Assembly: GCA_964291465.2 (NCBI GenBank)
Contig: OZ219941.1
Coordinates: 1-64,000 of the forward strand
Direction: 5' to 3'
Source: JAGWBJ01 sp964291465
GTDB lineage: Bacteria; Chloroflexota; Dehalococcoidia; Lucifugimonadales; JAGWBF01
DNA length: 64,000 bases
Below the pieces are notes generated by a model. It ran no database searches. It was given only the letters and a program-made list of their open reading frames with translations, and was not told where the DNA came from. The translations under genes and the position numbers were made by a program. Below are positions 18,201 through 26,519 of this stretch, one piece after another; the first letter of the stretch is position 1; each line of letters opens with the position of its first letter.

Positions 18201-19585
18201 CTGGGCAGCTCAAGCCCGAGGTAATGGCCAAGGCCGAGCACCTGATGACAGTGGGCTACCAGCGGGAGCTGACGTACCGCAGGCACGACGGCAGCTTCTC
18301 GGCCTTCGGAGACAGCGACAAAGAGGGGAGCCTGTGGCTCACGGCCTTCGTCATGAAGACCTTCGCCGAGGCCAAGGGGCTGACCTACGTCGACCCGGCG
18401 GTGATCGACTCCGCGGCCGCGTGGATAGAGGGCCACCAGCTCGATGACGGCTCCTTCGAGAACGTGGGATTCCTCCATCACCAGGAGCTGCTGGGCGGGC
18501 TGCAGGGCCGCGACGCGCTGACGGCGTACGTGGCCATCGCCCTGCTGGAGGCGGGCAACATGGGCCCAGCTACCGCGGCCGTACGGTACCTGGAGGGCAA
18601 GCTGGACCGGATCGAAGACCCCTACACCATGGCGATTACTGCCTACGCGCTGGAGTTGTCGGGAAGCGGGCTCGCGGGCCGGGCCCACGACAGGCTCATG
18701 TCCATGGCCCGAGTGGACGGCAACGACGCGCTGTACTGGGCTGGGGACGGTCTCGACGTTGGACCCGTTCCGGCCACGGGCCAGGCGCCCAGGCATGGCA
18801 ACCAGAGCGCGGCCATAGAGACTACGGGGTACGCCCTGCTGGCCCTGCTGCAACACGAGGACCTGCCCAACGCGTCCCGGGCGGCCAAGTGGCTGGCGGC
18901 GCAGCGCAACGCCCTGGGGGGCTTCGGCTCGACCCAGGACACCGTCGTCAGCCTCCAGGGGCTCACATCCTTCTCGGCCAAGTCCCGGACCGACGTAGAC
19001 ATGACTGTCATCCTGGCGGCAGGAAGCTGGGGCAAGGAGGTGCGCGTCACTCCGCAGAACGCCGACGTGCTCCAGACGGTGGAGGTGCCTCTGGGCGAGG
19101 TGGTCTCGGTGACCGCCCGGGGCAAGGGCGACGCAGTCCTGCAGTCGGTGCTCCGGTACAACGTCCCCGAGCGCAGGACGGAGGTCCCGGACGTATTCGA
19201 CATCACGGTCGACTATGGCACGGACCACGTGGAGGTAGACGACCTGATCACGGTCTCCGCCTCGGTCACCTTCCGGCCCCCGCTGCCCATCGAGGCGGGC
19301 ATGGTCGTCCTGGACGTGGCGGTGCCGACGGGGTTCGACCCGGTGCGCGAGACGGTTGCGGCCCTGGTGGAGGAGAACGCCAACCTGAAACGGTTCGAGG
19401 TCGCCGGCCGCAAGGTGATCCTCTACATCGAGGACATGATGCCCGGAGAGACGGTCTCACTGGAGTTTCAGGCCCGGGCCAGGTACCCGGTGCGGGCAAA
19501 GGAGGTCGTCTCCCAGGTGTACTCCTACTACCGACCGGAGCATCGCGGCGAGACTTTGGGAGGCGCCATGACCGTGACCCAGTGA
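15269..19585 (+). CDS. alpha-2-macroglobulin-type thioester lipoprotein
   Basis: A 1438-residue protease-trapping or surface-defence protein. The signal peptide ends in lipobox LAGC (Cys20), followed by a Pro/Thr-rich linker of about 60 residues. MG-type beta domains follow, including TDKPIYKPGQTVHIR. A variable stretch near residues 690-735, rich in Ala/Pro/Val, occupies the bait-region position. It precedes FFPETWIWQDV and FQPFFLTVDLPFSAIRGE, then the thioester motif GCGEQ (Cys957 to Gln960), an alpha-helical toroid domain and a receptor-like beta domain. These segments resemble animal A2M more than E. coli YfhM. ATG 15269 has AAGGAG upstream and starts the signal peptide. No penicillin-binding partner gene is adjacent. 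Confidence 0.93.
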   Translation: MTRLLTLAAMAVLLMVLAGCNGAPPTTEPRRPSETPLVTAPTERPTPGPVPTATPAPGPRERPTPRPVPAPTAVPVPAVTPGPTPGPTMEVVPGLPADSFVAVVPRTLRTGYMEQVSVSLFNGDRPVSGAVRLSLLDGGASVGAVAARVEGAGNLSLPVPRLEPGQYEIEVQVEGVSEARRAPLRVEEGVLLFVETDKPIYKPGQTVHIRLMTLDALLKPWQSDATVEVQDAKGIKVFKRDVATDEYGMATVDLPLSTEPNLGVWKLTALAGDRKTQLDVRVEEYVLPKYQVSVDTEKEWVLTGETIRGVLSGEYSFGKPVVGEYEIVAWRYVGQWEEYSRSSGSIEGDTGFSVPPVGYVAGVPAAGGQGNVRLDVTLREKGTGYEESTSKLLTVAAAPVVLRVIPENRVFKPGLDMAYLVVAQQPDGSPVDTDVAVTVDYLDKEFEQVSQETVRVVTSGGKAMVKTEPPSGAVQLYLSAEGGGAYTSLGLQAGHSPSGSFIHLEQVTEGDVQVGDTVRFRVSSTSEARNFYYEVLSRGTVIFTDVSAGPDIELLATHLMAPSSRILVYQILPNNEIAADYLPFGVQASYPHQVQVGFSDDEVRPGASVDIDLRTQGESRVGLVAVDRSVFILAENRLNLQQVFDELEKLYLEPQVQLHEARFGSVVTRGARETFEEAGAIVLTNKDVPSGEVHEDQRIVLRAVAEAVAMDAGPVPTAAPAAVPVEDAPQGLAQVQRVRQFFPETWIWQDVHTGADGTAVVPVEAPDSITTWMLRAVGMSKEHGLGVGEGSLRVFQPFFLTVDLPFSAIRGEELPVRVALFNYLDTSQEIFVEIEEDDWFDLMDQPLKSITIGANDIGGAEFKIRPTGLGRGPVRITARSTEAADAVVKDLLVEPEGVEVETVGNHVVSGGHWLDFDPSLPFDAIDGSGRAYVAVTGSYLTQTIDGLDQLLRMPFGCGEQNMILYAPNVYIARYLRETGQLKPEVMAKAEHLMTVGYQRELTYRRHDGSFSAFGDSDKEGSLWLTAFVMKTFAEAKGLTYVDPAVIDSAAAWIEGHQLDDGSFENVGFLHHQELLGGLQGRDALTAYVAIALLEAGNMGPATAAVRYLEGKLDRIEDPYTMAITAYALELSGSGLAGRAHDRLMSMARVDGNDALYWAGDGLDVGPVPATGQAPRHGNQSAAIETTGYALLALLQHEDLPNASRAAKWLAAQRNALGGFGSTQDTVVSLQGLTSFSAKSRTDVDMTVILAAGSWGKEVRVTPQNADVLQTVEVPLGEVVSVTARGKGDAVLQSVLRYNVPERRTEVPDVFDITVDYGTDHVEVDDLITVSASVTFRPPLPIEAGMVVLDVAVPTGFDPVRETVAALVEENANLKRFEVAGRKVILYIEDMMPGETVSLEFQARARYPVRAKEVVSQVYSYYRPEHRGETLGGAMTVTQ

Positions 19586-19614
19586 CGCCGCGTGGGCGCG
19601 GAGTGCAAGGGAAT

Positions 19615-19647
19615 CCAGTAGTGCCTCGTAAACCGAGGCACTACTGG
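19615..19647 (+). terminator. strong hairpin after the A2M gene
   Basis: A perfect 14-bp inverted repeat, CCAGTAGTGCCTCG, with a 5-base loop (TAAAC), begins 30 bp after the A2M stop codon. There is no U-tract directly after it, so it may act as a Rho-assisted terminator or an mRNA 3' stabiliser. Confidence 0.65.
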
Positions 19648-19683
19648 TATCTGACACCTCTGGAGTTTTCGTCCCGATTCCCG

Positions 19684-19689
19684 TATAAT
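19684..19689 (+). promoter_or_regulatory. -10 element of the amino-acid transporter operon
   Basis: A perfect TATAAT lies 77 bp upstream of the binding-protein gene, just after the preceding terminator-like hairpin. No convincing -35 is seen at 16-18 bp, so an activator may be needed. Confidence 0.45.
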
Positions 19690-19765
19690 GCCATGCTTGT
19701 TACCGATGTACTACGGCCAAGCGGCCGGGGGACACTATACTTAGGTAGAAAGGACCGGACTGACG

Positions 19766-20842
19766 ATGCTGAGAAAGAGACTGTACATCCTGGTTGGGTG
19801 CCTGGTGGCGATGGCAGCGATGCTTGCCGCTTGCGCCGATGGCACGAGTGAAGAGGACGCGGAAGAGAGCGCCCGGCTTCAGGAGGTCCAGGACCGGGGC
19901 AACGTAATCTGCGCCAGCCGCGACGACGTGCCCGGCTACGGCTTCCTGGACGATGCCGGCAACAACGTGGGCTTCGACATCGACCTGTGCCGGGCCCTGG
20001 CGGCGGCGGTGCTGGGCGATCCCAACGCCATCGAAATCCGCCTGATCACCGCGGCGGACCGCGGCCCGACCATCCAGTCGGGAGAGGTGGACATGCTCGT
20101 CCGCACCGTGACCTGGACGACCTCCCGGGACGCGCAATGGGGCAACTACGCGCAGACGATGTTCTACGACGGCCAGGGATTCATGGTGAGGAAGGACCTG
20201 GGCGTGTCCAGCGCGCTGGACCTGCAGGACGCCTCGGTGTGCGTAACCCAGGGCACCACCACGGAGCTGAACCTCCAGGACTTCTCCAACCAGAACAACC
20301 TCAACATCACCGCACGGACCTTCGAGGACACCGATGCCGTGTTGGCGGCTTACGAGGGAGGGCAGTGCGATGCCTTCACCAACGACCGCTCCCAGCTTGC
20401 GGCCCTCGGCACGGCCCTGGAGAACCGGGCGGACCACGTGATCCTGCCTGAGACCATCTCGGAAGAGCCCCTCGGTCCCGTGGTCCCCCATGGCGACGAC
20501 CAGTGGTTCGACATCGTGAAGACGGTGATGGCCATGCTGATATACGCAGAGGCGTACGACGTCACCTCCGGCAACGTTCCCACGTCCGTCACCGGCGACA
20601 CCAGGGTCGACCGCCTGTTCGGCTTGGAAGGCTCCTTCGGCCAGGACAGCCTTGGACTCAAAGCAACGGTGGCCCAGGACGTGATCAGCGCCGTGGGCAA
20701 CTATGGCGAAATCTACAACCGCAACCTGGGACCCGGCGGCATCGACCTGCCTCGGGAGAACGGACGCAACGCCCTCTGGGCGGACGCCACCTGCACGAAC
20801 TGCCCGAAGGGTGGCCAGATATACGCCGCTCCTCTCAGGTAG
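19766..20842 (+). CDS. aapJ: general amino-acid ABC transporter binding lipoprotein
   Basis: Solute-binding subunit of an AapJQMP/BztABCD-type importer for polar amino acids. The signal peptide ends with LAAC (Cys23), so the protein is lipid-anchored rather than free. The family-3 binding-protein pattern is clear: VGFDIDLCRALAAAVLGD, an Arg in VRTVTWTTSRDA, and ALENRADHVILPETISEEPLGP. Length is 358 residues. The three following genes supply two permeases and the ATPase. An inverted repeat between this gene and the first permease could set a higher level of this subunit. Confidence 0.9.
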   Translation: MLRKRLYILVGCLVAMAAMLAACADGTSEEDAEESARLQEVQDRGNVICASRDDVPGYGFLDDAGNNVGFDIDLCRALAAAVLGDPNAIEIRLITAADRGPTIQSGEVDMLVRTVTWTTSRDAQWGNYAQTMFYDGQGFMVRKDLGVSSALDLQDASVCVTQGTTTELNLQDFSNQNNLNITARTFEDTDAVLAAYEGGQCDAFTNDRSQLAALGTALENRADHVILPETISEEPLGPVVPHGDDQWFDIVKTVMAMLIYAEAYDVTSGNVPTSVTGDTRVDRLFGLEGSFGQDSLGLKATVAQDVISAVGNYGEIYNRNLGPGGIDLPRENGRNALWADATCTNCPKGGQIYAAPLR

Positions 20843-20869
20843 CCCCCCAGATCGCGCTCGAGGTAGGAC

Positions 20870-20898
20870 GAGGCGGCCGGTGTCGAGCCGGCCGCCTC
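20870..20898 (+). terminator. hairpin between binding-protein and permease genes
   Basis: A perfect 11-bp stem, GAGGCGGCCGG, with a 7-base loop lies 28 bp after aapJ. A second small palindrome (GCCGGCGCCGGC at 20921-20932) is followed by GTTTTT. Partial termination or mRNA protection here would raise expression of the binding protein relative to the membrane genes, as in many ABC operons. Confidence 0.6.
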
Positions 20899-21010
20899 CC
20901 TGCCCCTCCGGCGGCTTCTTGCCGGCGCCGGCGTTTTTGGCGGCTCGGGAAAGAAGCCGTCGCCGTAGTAGAATCGAAAGGCATCCGGAGCGCATAACGG
21001 GCGGTTCGTC

Positions 21011-22207
21011 ATGGGAACGCTGCTTCGCAGCCTGACCTACAAGGGTATACCGGTCTGGAGACACGTCCAGGTCATTCAGTGGACGAGCCAGATTGTGTCC
21101 GGTGTGCTGGTCGTCCTTCTGGTCGCCTGGTTCTTCGCCAACATCGGCAACGCCATCCAGGACCGGGAGATACCCCACGGCTTCGGGTTTCTGGACCGGG
21201 AGTACCAGACCCCCATCGGCGACCACTTCCTGCCATACGAGTCCCACGACACCTTCCTGTACGCTTTTCTGGTGGCCTTCACCAATACGCTGATCGTCTC
21301 CATATTCGGCGTGGTGCTGGCTACCGCTCTGGGAATCATGGTGGGCGTGGCGCGCATGTCCGGCAACTGGATCGTGTCCAAGACCGCCCTGATCTACATA
21401 GAGTTCTTCCGCAACGTCCCTCTCCTCATACAGCTCTTCTTCTGGTTCTACATCGTGCTGGCCCTGCCGCCGGTGCGCGAGGGGTACATCGTCGGCGGCC
21501 AGCTCTACCTCAACAACGCCGGCCTGTCCCTGCCGTGGCCGGCGGCGGGCGGCCTGGGGTCGACCTTGACATGGTCCCTGCTGGCGGCCGCCGGCATCTT
21601 TGCCGGCGTGGTCGCCCACCGCTGGCTGACGGAGCGCGAGCTGCGCACGGGATCCGAGTCGTATCCCTTGGTGGGAGGGGTTATGCTCTCCTTCCTCATC
21701 GGCCTGGTGGGCTGGGTCGTAATCGGCGGGGTGTTCGGCCAGTCCCCGTTGGTCATCTCCGTTCCGGAGCCTGAGGGCGCCTTTGGGCGCATCGGTGGCG
21801 GGTTCACCATGTCCGGGGGGCTGATGGCCCTGATGGCCGGGCTGGTGATATACACCGCCGCCTACATCGCCGAGATCGTGAGGGCTGGCATACAGTCGGT
21901 GGGCCGTGGACAGCGGGAGTCCGCCCGGGCCCTGGGCCTGTCCGGCATGACCGCCCTGCGCTACGTCTCCTTCCCCCAGGCCCTGCGGGTCATCGTCCCG
22001 CCCCTCATCAGCCAATACCTCAACCTGACGAAGAACAGCAGCCTTGCGGGGGCCATCGGCTACTCCGACCTGACCAACGTGGCCAAGACCATGACGCAGA
22101 CGGCCCCAGCGGTGTCCATCTACGTCATGATAATGGCGGCCTACCTGGCCCTGAGCCTGACCTACTCGGTTATCGGGAACCTGTATAACCGGCACATCCG
22201 ATTCTGA
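21011..22207 (+). CDS. aapQ: amino-acid ABC transporter permease
   Basis: Inner-membrane subunit of the polar amino-acid importer (398 residues). It is long for a HisM-type permease because, like AapQ/BztB, it carries extra membrane segments before the transport domain. The ATPase-contact EAA loop is visible as GQRESARALGLSGMTALRYVSFPQALRVIVPP. FFRNVPLLIQLFF is the typical early motif. It is followed after 40 bp by the second permease. Confidence 0.9.
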   Translation: MGTLLRSLTYKGIPVWRHVQVIQWTSQIVSGVLVVLLVAWFFANIGNAIQDREIPHGFGFLDREYQTPIGDHFLPYESHDTFLYAFLVAFTNTLIVSIFGVVLATALGIMVGVARMSGNWIVSKTALIYIEFFRNVPLLIQLFFWFYIVLALPPVREGYIVGGQLYLNNAGLSLPWPAAGGLGSTLTWSLLAAAGIFAGVVAHRWLTERELRTGSESYPLVGGVMLSFLIGLVGWVVIGGVFGQSPLVISVPEPEGAFGRIGGGFTMSGGLMALMAGLVIYTAAYIAEIVRAGIQSVGRGQRESARALGLSGMTALRYVSFPQALRVIVPPLISQYLNLTKNSSLAGAIGYSDLTNVAKTMTQTAPAVSIYVMIMAAYLALSLTYSVIGNLYNRHIRF

Positions 22208-22247
22208 TGCCCGCTACTCCCAACGAAACAGGTCGAGCAGGTAGCTG

Positions 22248-23498
22248 ATGGCCGTCGACGCCGAGGCAGGGACCGGACGGGCGCTGCCGCCGCCCCGCGC
22301 CAGCGGCGGCCTGGTGGCCTGGGTCCGGGACAACCTGTTCAGCGAGTGGTACAACGGAGTCCTCACGGTCCTCTCCGTCGTCGTCCTTGGCTTAGTCCTA
22401 TGGTTTGGACTGCGCTGGCTGATCGTCGACGCCGACTGGAGCGTCATAGCCACCCTGGGCGGGCAGCTAATGATCGGCCAGTACAACACCGAGTCGGCAT
22501 GTCCCGGTCAGAACTGTTTCTGGAGACCCCAGGCGATCCTGCTGGTGGTCACGGCCCTGCTGGGGATGACGTGGGCCGTGGCCGGCGGCGGCCTCACCCA
22601 ACGCATCGCCATAGGGGTTGCGGTGGTGCTGGCCCTGTTCGCCCTGCTGCCCTACAGCTTCGAGCGCATGGGGCTGGACGTGCGCCTCCTGCTAGTGGCC
22701 AACCTGCCCGCCCTTGGCCTGGGATGGGCCATAGGGCGCTACACCGCGTTGGGAACGGTCCGCAGGACGGCCATAACGGCCGCGGTCGTCTTCGTATTGG
22801 CCCTGGTCGTGCTGCGCGGGCTGCCGGGGATACCCGGCTTTCAGACGGTATCGGTGCTCCACTGGGGAGGGCTGATGCTGAACCTGATACTGGCGGTGGC
22901 GGGCATCGTGATATGCCTGCCCATCGGGATCACCCTGGCCCTGGGGAGGCGCAGCAACCTGCCCGTGGTAAAGCTGCTGTGCGTGGTGTTCATCGAGGTG
23001 TTCCGGGGGGTCCCCCTGATAACCCTGCTGTTCATGTCCCAGCACCTGGTGCCCCTGGCCTTCCCGGAGGACTTTCCCGTGAACTCCCTGCTCCGGGCCG
23101 CCATCGTAATCACGCTGTTCAGCGCCGCATATATGGCTGAGAACGTGCGGGGAGGGCTGCAGGCCCTGCATCCCGGGCAAGCCGAGGCGGCCCGGGCCCT
23201 GGGCTTGCCCAGTTGGCAGACCATGCTACTCATCTCTCTGCCCCAGGCCATCCGCAACGTGATCCCCGCCATAGTGGGTCAGTTCATATCCCTGTTCAAG
23301 GACACGACCCTGGTCTACATCATCGGCATGAACGACGTGCTGCAATTCAGCCGGGCGTTCATCCAGGGCAACACGGAGTACTTGGCCAGCGCCAAGGAGT
23401 TGTTCATATTCCTAGCCGTGGTCTTTTGGATATTCACCTACGGGATGTCCTACGTGAGCCGGCGCATCGAGGAGAACCTGGGAGTCGGCCAGCGTTGA
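22248..23498 (+). CDS. aapM: amino-acid ABC transporter permease, second subunit
   Basis: Partner permease of the importer (416 residues), again with an N-terminal extension of several membrane helices as in AapM/BztC. The EAA loop reads GQAEAARALGLPSWQTMLLISLPQAIRNVIPAI, and FIEVFRGVPLITLLF matches the family. It would pair with AapQ as a heterodimeric pore served by the downstream ATPase. Confidence 0.9.
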   Translation: MAVDAEAGTGRALPPPRASGGLVAWVRDNLFSEWYNGVLTVLSVVVLGLVLWFGLRWLIVDADWSVIATLGGQLMIGQYNTESACPGQNCFWRPQAILLVVTALLGMTWAVAGGGLTQRIAIGVAVVLALFALLPYSFERMGLDVRLLLVANLPALGLGWAIGRYTALGTVRRTAITAAVVFVLALVVLRGLPGIPGFQTVSVLHWGGLMLNLILAVAGIVICLPIGITLALGRRSNLPVVKLLCVVFIEVFRGVPLITLLFMSQHLVPLAFPEDFPVNSLLRAAIVITLFSAAYMAENVRGGLQALHPGQAEAARALGLPSWQTMLLISLPQAIRNVIPAIVGQFISLFKDTTLVYIIGMNDVLQFSRAFIQGNTEYLASAKELFIFLAVVFWIFTYGMSYVSRRIEENLGVGQR

Positions 23499-23531
23499 AG
23501 CAACCTGAATCGCGGCAATGGGGAGGGAGTC

Positions 23532-24323
23532 ATGGCCGAAACGAACGGCGCTGAGACGGGGGCGCCCCGTACGAGGGAGAGCGAGGCGGGGGAAGAGATC
23601 ATCGTCTGCCGCGACGTGCACAAGTGGTACGGCGAGTACCACGCCCTCCGCGGCATCACCACCACCATCAACAAAGCGCAAGTGGTGGTCGTGTTCGGGC
23701 CGTCGGGGTCGGGCAAGTCCACATTCATCCGCACCATCAACAGGCTGGAGGAGCACCAACGGGGGCAGATCATCGTCGACGGCATCGAGCTGACCAACGA
23801 CGTGCGCAACATCGACGCCATACGGCGGGACGTGGGCATGGTGTTCCAGTCCTTCAACCTGTTCCCCCACCTCACCGTGATGGGCAACATTACTCTGGCG
23901 CCCATGAAGGTGCGGAAGATGCCCAAGGACGCGGCCCAGCAGGTGGCCATGGAGCTCTTGGAGCGGGTGGGCATACCCGAGCAGGCCGACAAGTACCCGG
24001 CCCAGTTATCCGGCGGTCAGCAGCAGCGTGTCGCCATAGCGCGGGCGCTGGCCATGCAGCCGAACATCATGCTGTTCGACGAGCCGACCTCTGCGCTGGA
24101 CCCGGAGATGATCAAGGAAGTGCTGGACGTGATGCACGAGCTGGCCGACTCGGGGATGACCATGATCGTGGTGTCCCACGAGATGGGGTTCGCCAGGGAG
24201 GTGGGCCACCGGATGATGATGTTCGACCAGGGCGTAATCGTCGAGGACGGCCCGCCGCAGCAGGTATTCGAGGACCCTCAGAGCGAGCGCACCAAGCTCT
24301 TCCTGAAGCAGATCCTCACCTAG
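23532..24323 (+). CDS. aapP: amino-acid ABC transporter ATPase
   Basis: Energy-coupling subunit (263 residues). Walker A is GPSGSGKST, the Q-loop lies in MVFQSFNLFPHL, the signature is LSGGQQQRVAIARAL, Walker B is IMLFDEPTSALDPE, and the switch His is in VVSHEMGFA. GGAGGGAG precedes the ATG. It ends the operon; the following 200 bp hold only a small tandem repeat and the next ABC gene. Confidence 0.93.
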   Translation: MAETNGAETGAPRTRESEAGEEIIVCRDVHKWYGEYHALRGITTTINKAQVVVVFGPSGSGKSTFIRTINRLEEHQRGQIIVDGIELTNDVRNIDAIRRDVGMVFQSFNLFPHLTVMGNITLAPMKVRKMPKDAAQQVAMELLERVGIPEQADKYPAQLSGGQQQRVAIARALAMQPNIMLFDEPTSALDPEMIKEVLDVMHELADSGMTMIVVSHEMGFAREVGHRMMMFDQGVIVEDGPPQQVFEDPQSERTKLFLKQILT

Positions 24324-24441
24324 CGTCTTGTCTCCCAGGGTCGTTGTTCACCGGGCAGGGGGTCGGGAACGAAGGCCCGCTGCCCTTATGTTGGGGTTGA
24401 GGTTGTTGGCGAGGGAGCTTGCGGCATCCATGCAACACCTT

Positions 24442-24469
24442 CTAAGATAGTCCGGCTAAGATAGTCCGG
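24442..24469. repeat. 14-bp direct repeat
   Basis: Two perfect adjacent copies of CTAAGATAGTCCGG upstream of the second ABC gene pair. The unit resembles the TAATAATAG-YYCGGG unit found near coaD at the other end of the window. Confidence 0.75.
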
Positions 24470-24526
24470 GCTGCCCGCAGGGTCGCCGGTCGCGGCAGCC
24501 CATGGGGAGGGCCCGAGGGAGGCGTC

Positions 24527-25465
24527 ATCGACAGTAGAGCAAACTGGGTCATCGAAACCCGGAGCCTGGCCAAGGAGTACGGCCCCATACGGGCCGTCGA
24601 TGACCTGTCTCTCCAGGTCCCCGAGGGAGGCGTCTTCGGGCTGCTGGGGCCCAACGGCTCCGGGAAGACGACCACCATGGGCATGCTCCTGGGGCTGGTG
24701 CGACCGACGGCGGGGACCATCCGCCTCTTCGGTGACCCGGCGGAGGGGGTCCATCCCCACGCCCTGCGGCGCATCGGGGCCATCGTCGAGGAGCCAAGCT
24801 TCTATCCCTACCTCAGCGGGCGCAACAACCTCCGCTACTTCCAGGGAATCGGCGGCAACGCCTCCCGGGACGAGGTGGACCGGCTGCTGGAGACGGTGGG
24901 CCTGGCGGAGCGGGCCGGCAGCAAGTTCCACACCTACTCCATGGGCATGAAGCAGCGGCTGGGCATCGCCTATGCCCTGCTGGGGGACCCGGAAGTGCTC
25001 TTCCTGGACGAGCCCACCAACGGACTGGACCCGGCGGGCATGGCCGAGATACGGGACCTGATACGCGAGCTGTCGGGCAGCGGGCGCACGGTCCTTCTCT
25101 CCAGCCACCTGCTGCACGAGGTGGAGCAGGTGTGCGACAGCGTCGCCATCCTGTCCCGAGGGCGGCTCATCGCCCAGGGCAATGTCCAGGAGCTGCTGAA
25201 GGGGCAGGGCACGGTCCGCCTCACCACCACCGACGATGCCCAGGCCGTGGGCGTCCTCTCGGCCCTGGACTGGGTGGCCGACGTGACGATGGATGAGGGG
25301 GCCCTGGTGGTCACAGCCCCTCCGGAGAGGTCCCCGGAGCTGACGGCCGCCCTGGCCCACACTGGTATCTACGTCGGACAGATGGCTACAGTGCAGGTGT
25401 CGCTGGAGGAGTATTTCCTGGAGGTCACGGGCGGCCAGGGAGACCCCGGGGCGGAGGAGACGTGA
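24527..25465 (+). CDS. ABC transporter ATPase (exporter type), start unclear
   Basis: ATPase of a CcmA/NatA-type two-gene exporter. The domain is complete: IETRSLAKEYGPIRAVDDLS at the N-terminus, Walker A GPNGSGKTTT, signature YSMGMKQRLGIAYAL, Walker B VLFLDEPTNGLDPAG and switch His in SSHLLHEVEQ. No ATG, GTG or TTG precedes the conserved N-terminus in this frame back to a stop near 24441, and the first in-frame ATG (24677) would delete Walker A. I place the start nominally at ATC 24527. Either a rare start codon is used or the upstream ATG at 24502 belongs to the gene and bases are missing. It overlaps the permease gene by 4 bp. Confidence 0.85.
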   Translation: MDSRANWVIETRSLAKEYGPIRAVDDLSLQVPEGGVFGLLGPNGSGKTTTMGMLLGLVRPTAGTIRLFGDPAEGVHPHALRRIGAIVEEPSFYPYLSGRNNLRYFQGIGGNASRDEVDRLLETVGLAERAGSKFHTYSMGMKQRLGIAYALLGDPEVLFLDEPTNGLDPAGMAEIRDLIRELSGSGRTVLLSSHLLHEVEQVCDSVAILSRGRLIAQGNVQELLKGQGTVRLTTTDDAQAVGVLSALDWVADVTMDEGALVVTAPPERSPELTAALAHTGIYVGQMATVQVSLEEYFLEVTGGQGDPGAEET

Positions 25466-26502
25466 TAGTCGAGCTGGTGAGCCTGGTCCGCTGGGAGTGG
25501 TTCAAGCTCCGGTACCGCTGGATGCCCTGGGTCCTGTTGGCAGTACTGGTCCTGGTGACACAGCTCTTCATCTGGGGGGCGTTCTTCGCCTTCCGCGATA
25601 CCCAGGAGGCCAGGGACATCGTCTTCGGCTCCACGGCTTTCGATGGCACGGCGGTGGACTTCGACTGCAACGACGTTCTGAGTGGGAACATTCCGGAGGG
25701 CGCCCAAGTCCCATCGACGGACGAGGAGATGGGCCGTCGCATGTTGGAGGACTGCCGGGAGTGGAAGGCGGCCCAACAGCAGGAGCTGGGCGACCTGTAC
25801 AGCCTGATCACTCCTCCCGGGAGCGCCGGTTTTGCCGTGGGCGCGGGCCAGACCATCGGCCTCATCCTGGTGGCCATTCTGACCGCGTCCGTCATAGGCA
25901 CCGAGCACGGCTGGGGGACTGTGCGGCCCGTGCTGGTCAGGGGGGTGCGGCGGTGGTACATGCTGGCGTCCAGGCTGGCAATGGTGGCCATCGCCTTCGC
26001 CGCGGCCCTGGTGGTGATAGGGGTGCTGGGGTTGGTATCCGGCCTGATCGCGGGGGCCCTGGCGTCGGGCACAGAGGGCCTGGAGAGCATCTACTCCTGG
26101 AGGGACGGGCTCGAAGTCTACGGCAAGGCCTGGTTCTCCGTGCTGCCCTACGGGGCCCTGGTGGCCCTGGTGGCGGTGGTGACCCGATCCTCCGCGGCGG
26201 GCCTCGGGGTGGGGTTGGGGTACTACTTCCTGGAGCAGACGGCCGTCGCCATCATGCTGGCCCTCTTCGACTGGTTCCAGGGGGTGGCGGACTACCTGCT
26301 GGTCTACAACATCAGCGCGTTCATGGGCGGCGGAGCCGGGGATGAGGGCGGAAACGGCGGCATCACCTTCGGCGTTGTGGGCGGGGACCCTCCCGGGGAG
26401 CTGCACACCGCCCTGGTAATGGCGGCCTATCTCCTGGTCCTGGGTGGACTGGCCTTCTACCTGTTCCAACGGCGTGACATCCCCGGCGCCAGCCGGTCCT
26501 AG
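25462..26502 (+). CDS. ABC-2 type permease
   Basis: Membrane partner of the preceding ATPase (346 residues), starting with GTG that overlaps the ATPase stop (GTGA). About six hydrophobic segments are visible, the first at residues 18-38 (WVLLAVLVLVTQLFIWGAFFAF), followed by an exported loop of about 100 residues and then TASVIGTEHGWGTVRPVLVRG, a common ABC-2 permease motif. Substrate unknown. It converges with the transglutaminase gene, whose stop is 18 bp away. Confidence 0.85.
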   Translation: MIVELVSLVRWEWFKLRYRWMPWVLLAVLVLVTQLFIWGAFFAFRDTQEARDIVFGSTAFDGTAVDFDCNDVLSGNIPEGAQVPSTDEEMGRRMLEDCREWKAAQQQELGDLYSLITPPGSAGFAVGAGQTIGLILVAILTASVIGTEHGWGTVRPVLVRGVRRWYMLASRLAMVAIAFAAALVVIGVLGLVSGLIAGALASGTEGLESIYSWRDGLEVYGKAWFSVLPYGALVALVAVVTRSSAAGLGVGLGYYFLEQTAVAIMLALFDWFQGVADYLLVYNISAFMGGGAGDEGGNGGITFGVVGGDPPGELHTALVMAAYLLVLGGLAFYLFQRRDIPGASRS

Positions 26503-26519
26503 GGGAATGTAAGCTGGGC

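Noticed and set aside
16943..19228. Long open frame antisense to the A2M gene, and similar long antisense frames at 19700-22195, 53665-56757 and 59555-62050
   Set aside because: These are shadows typical of high-G+C coding DNA. The translations are low-complexity (His/Gly/Arg/Val-rich) and lack any family motif, while the opposite strand encodes a clear protein.
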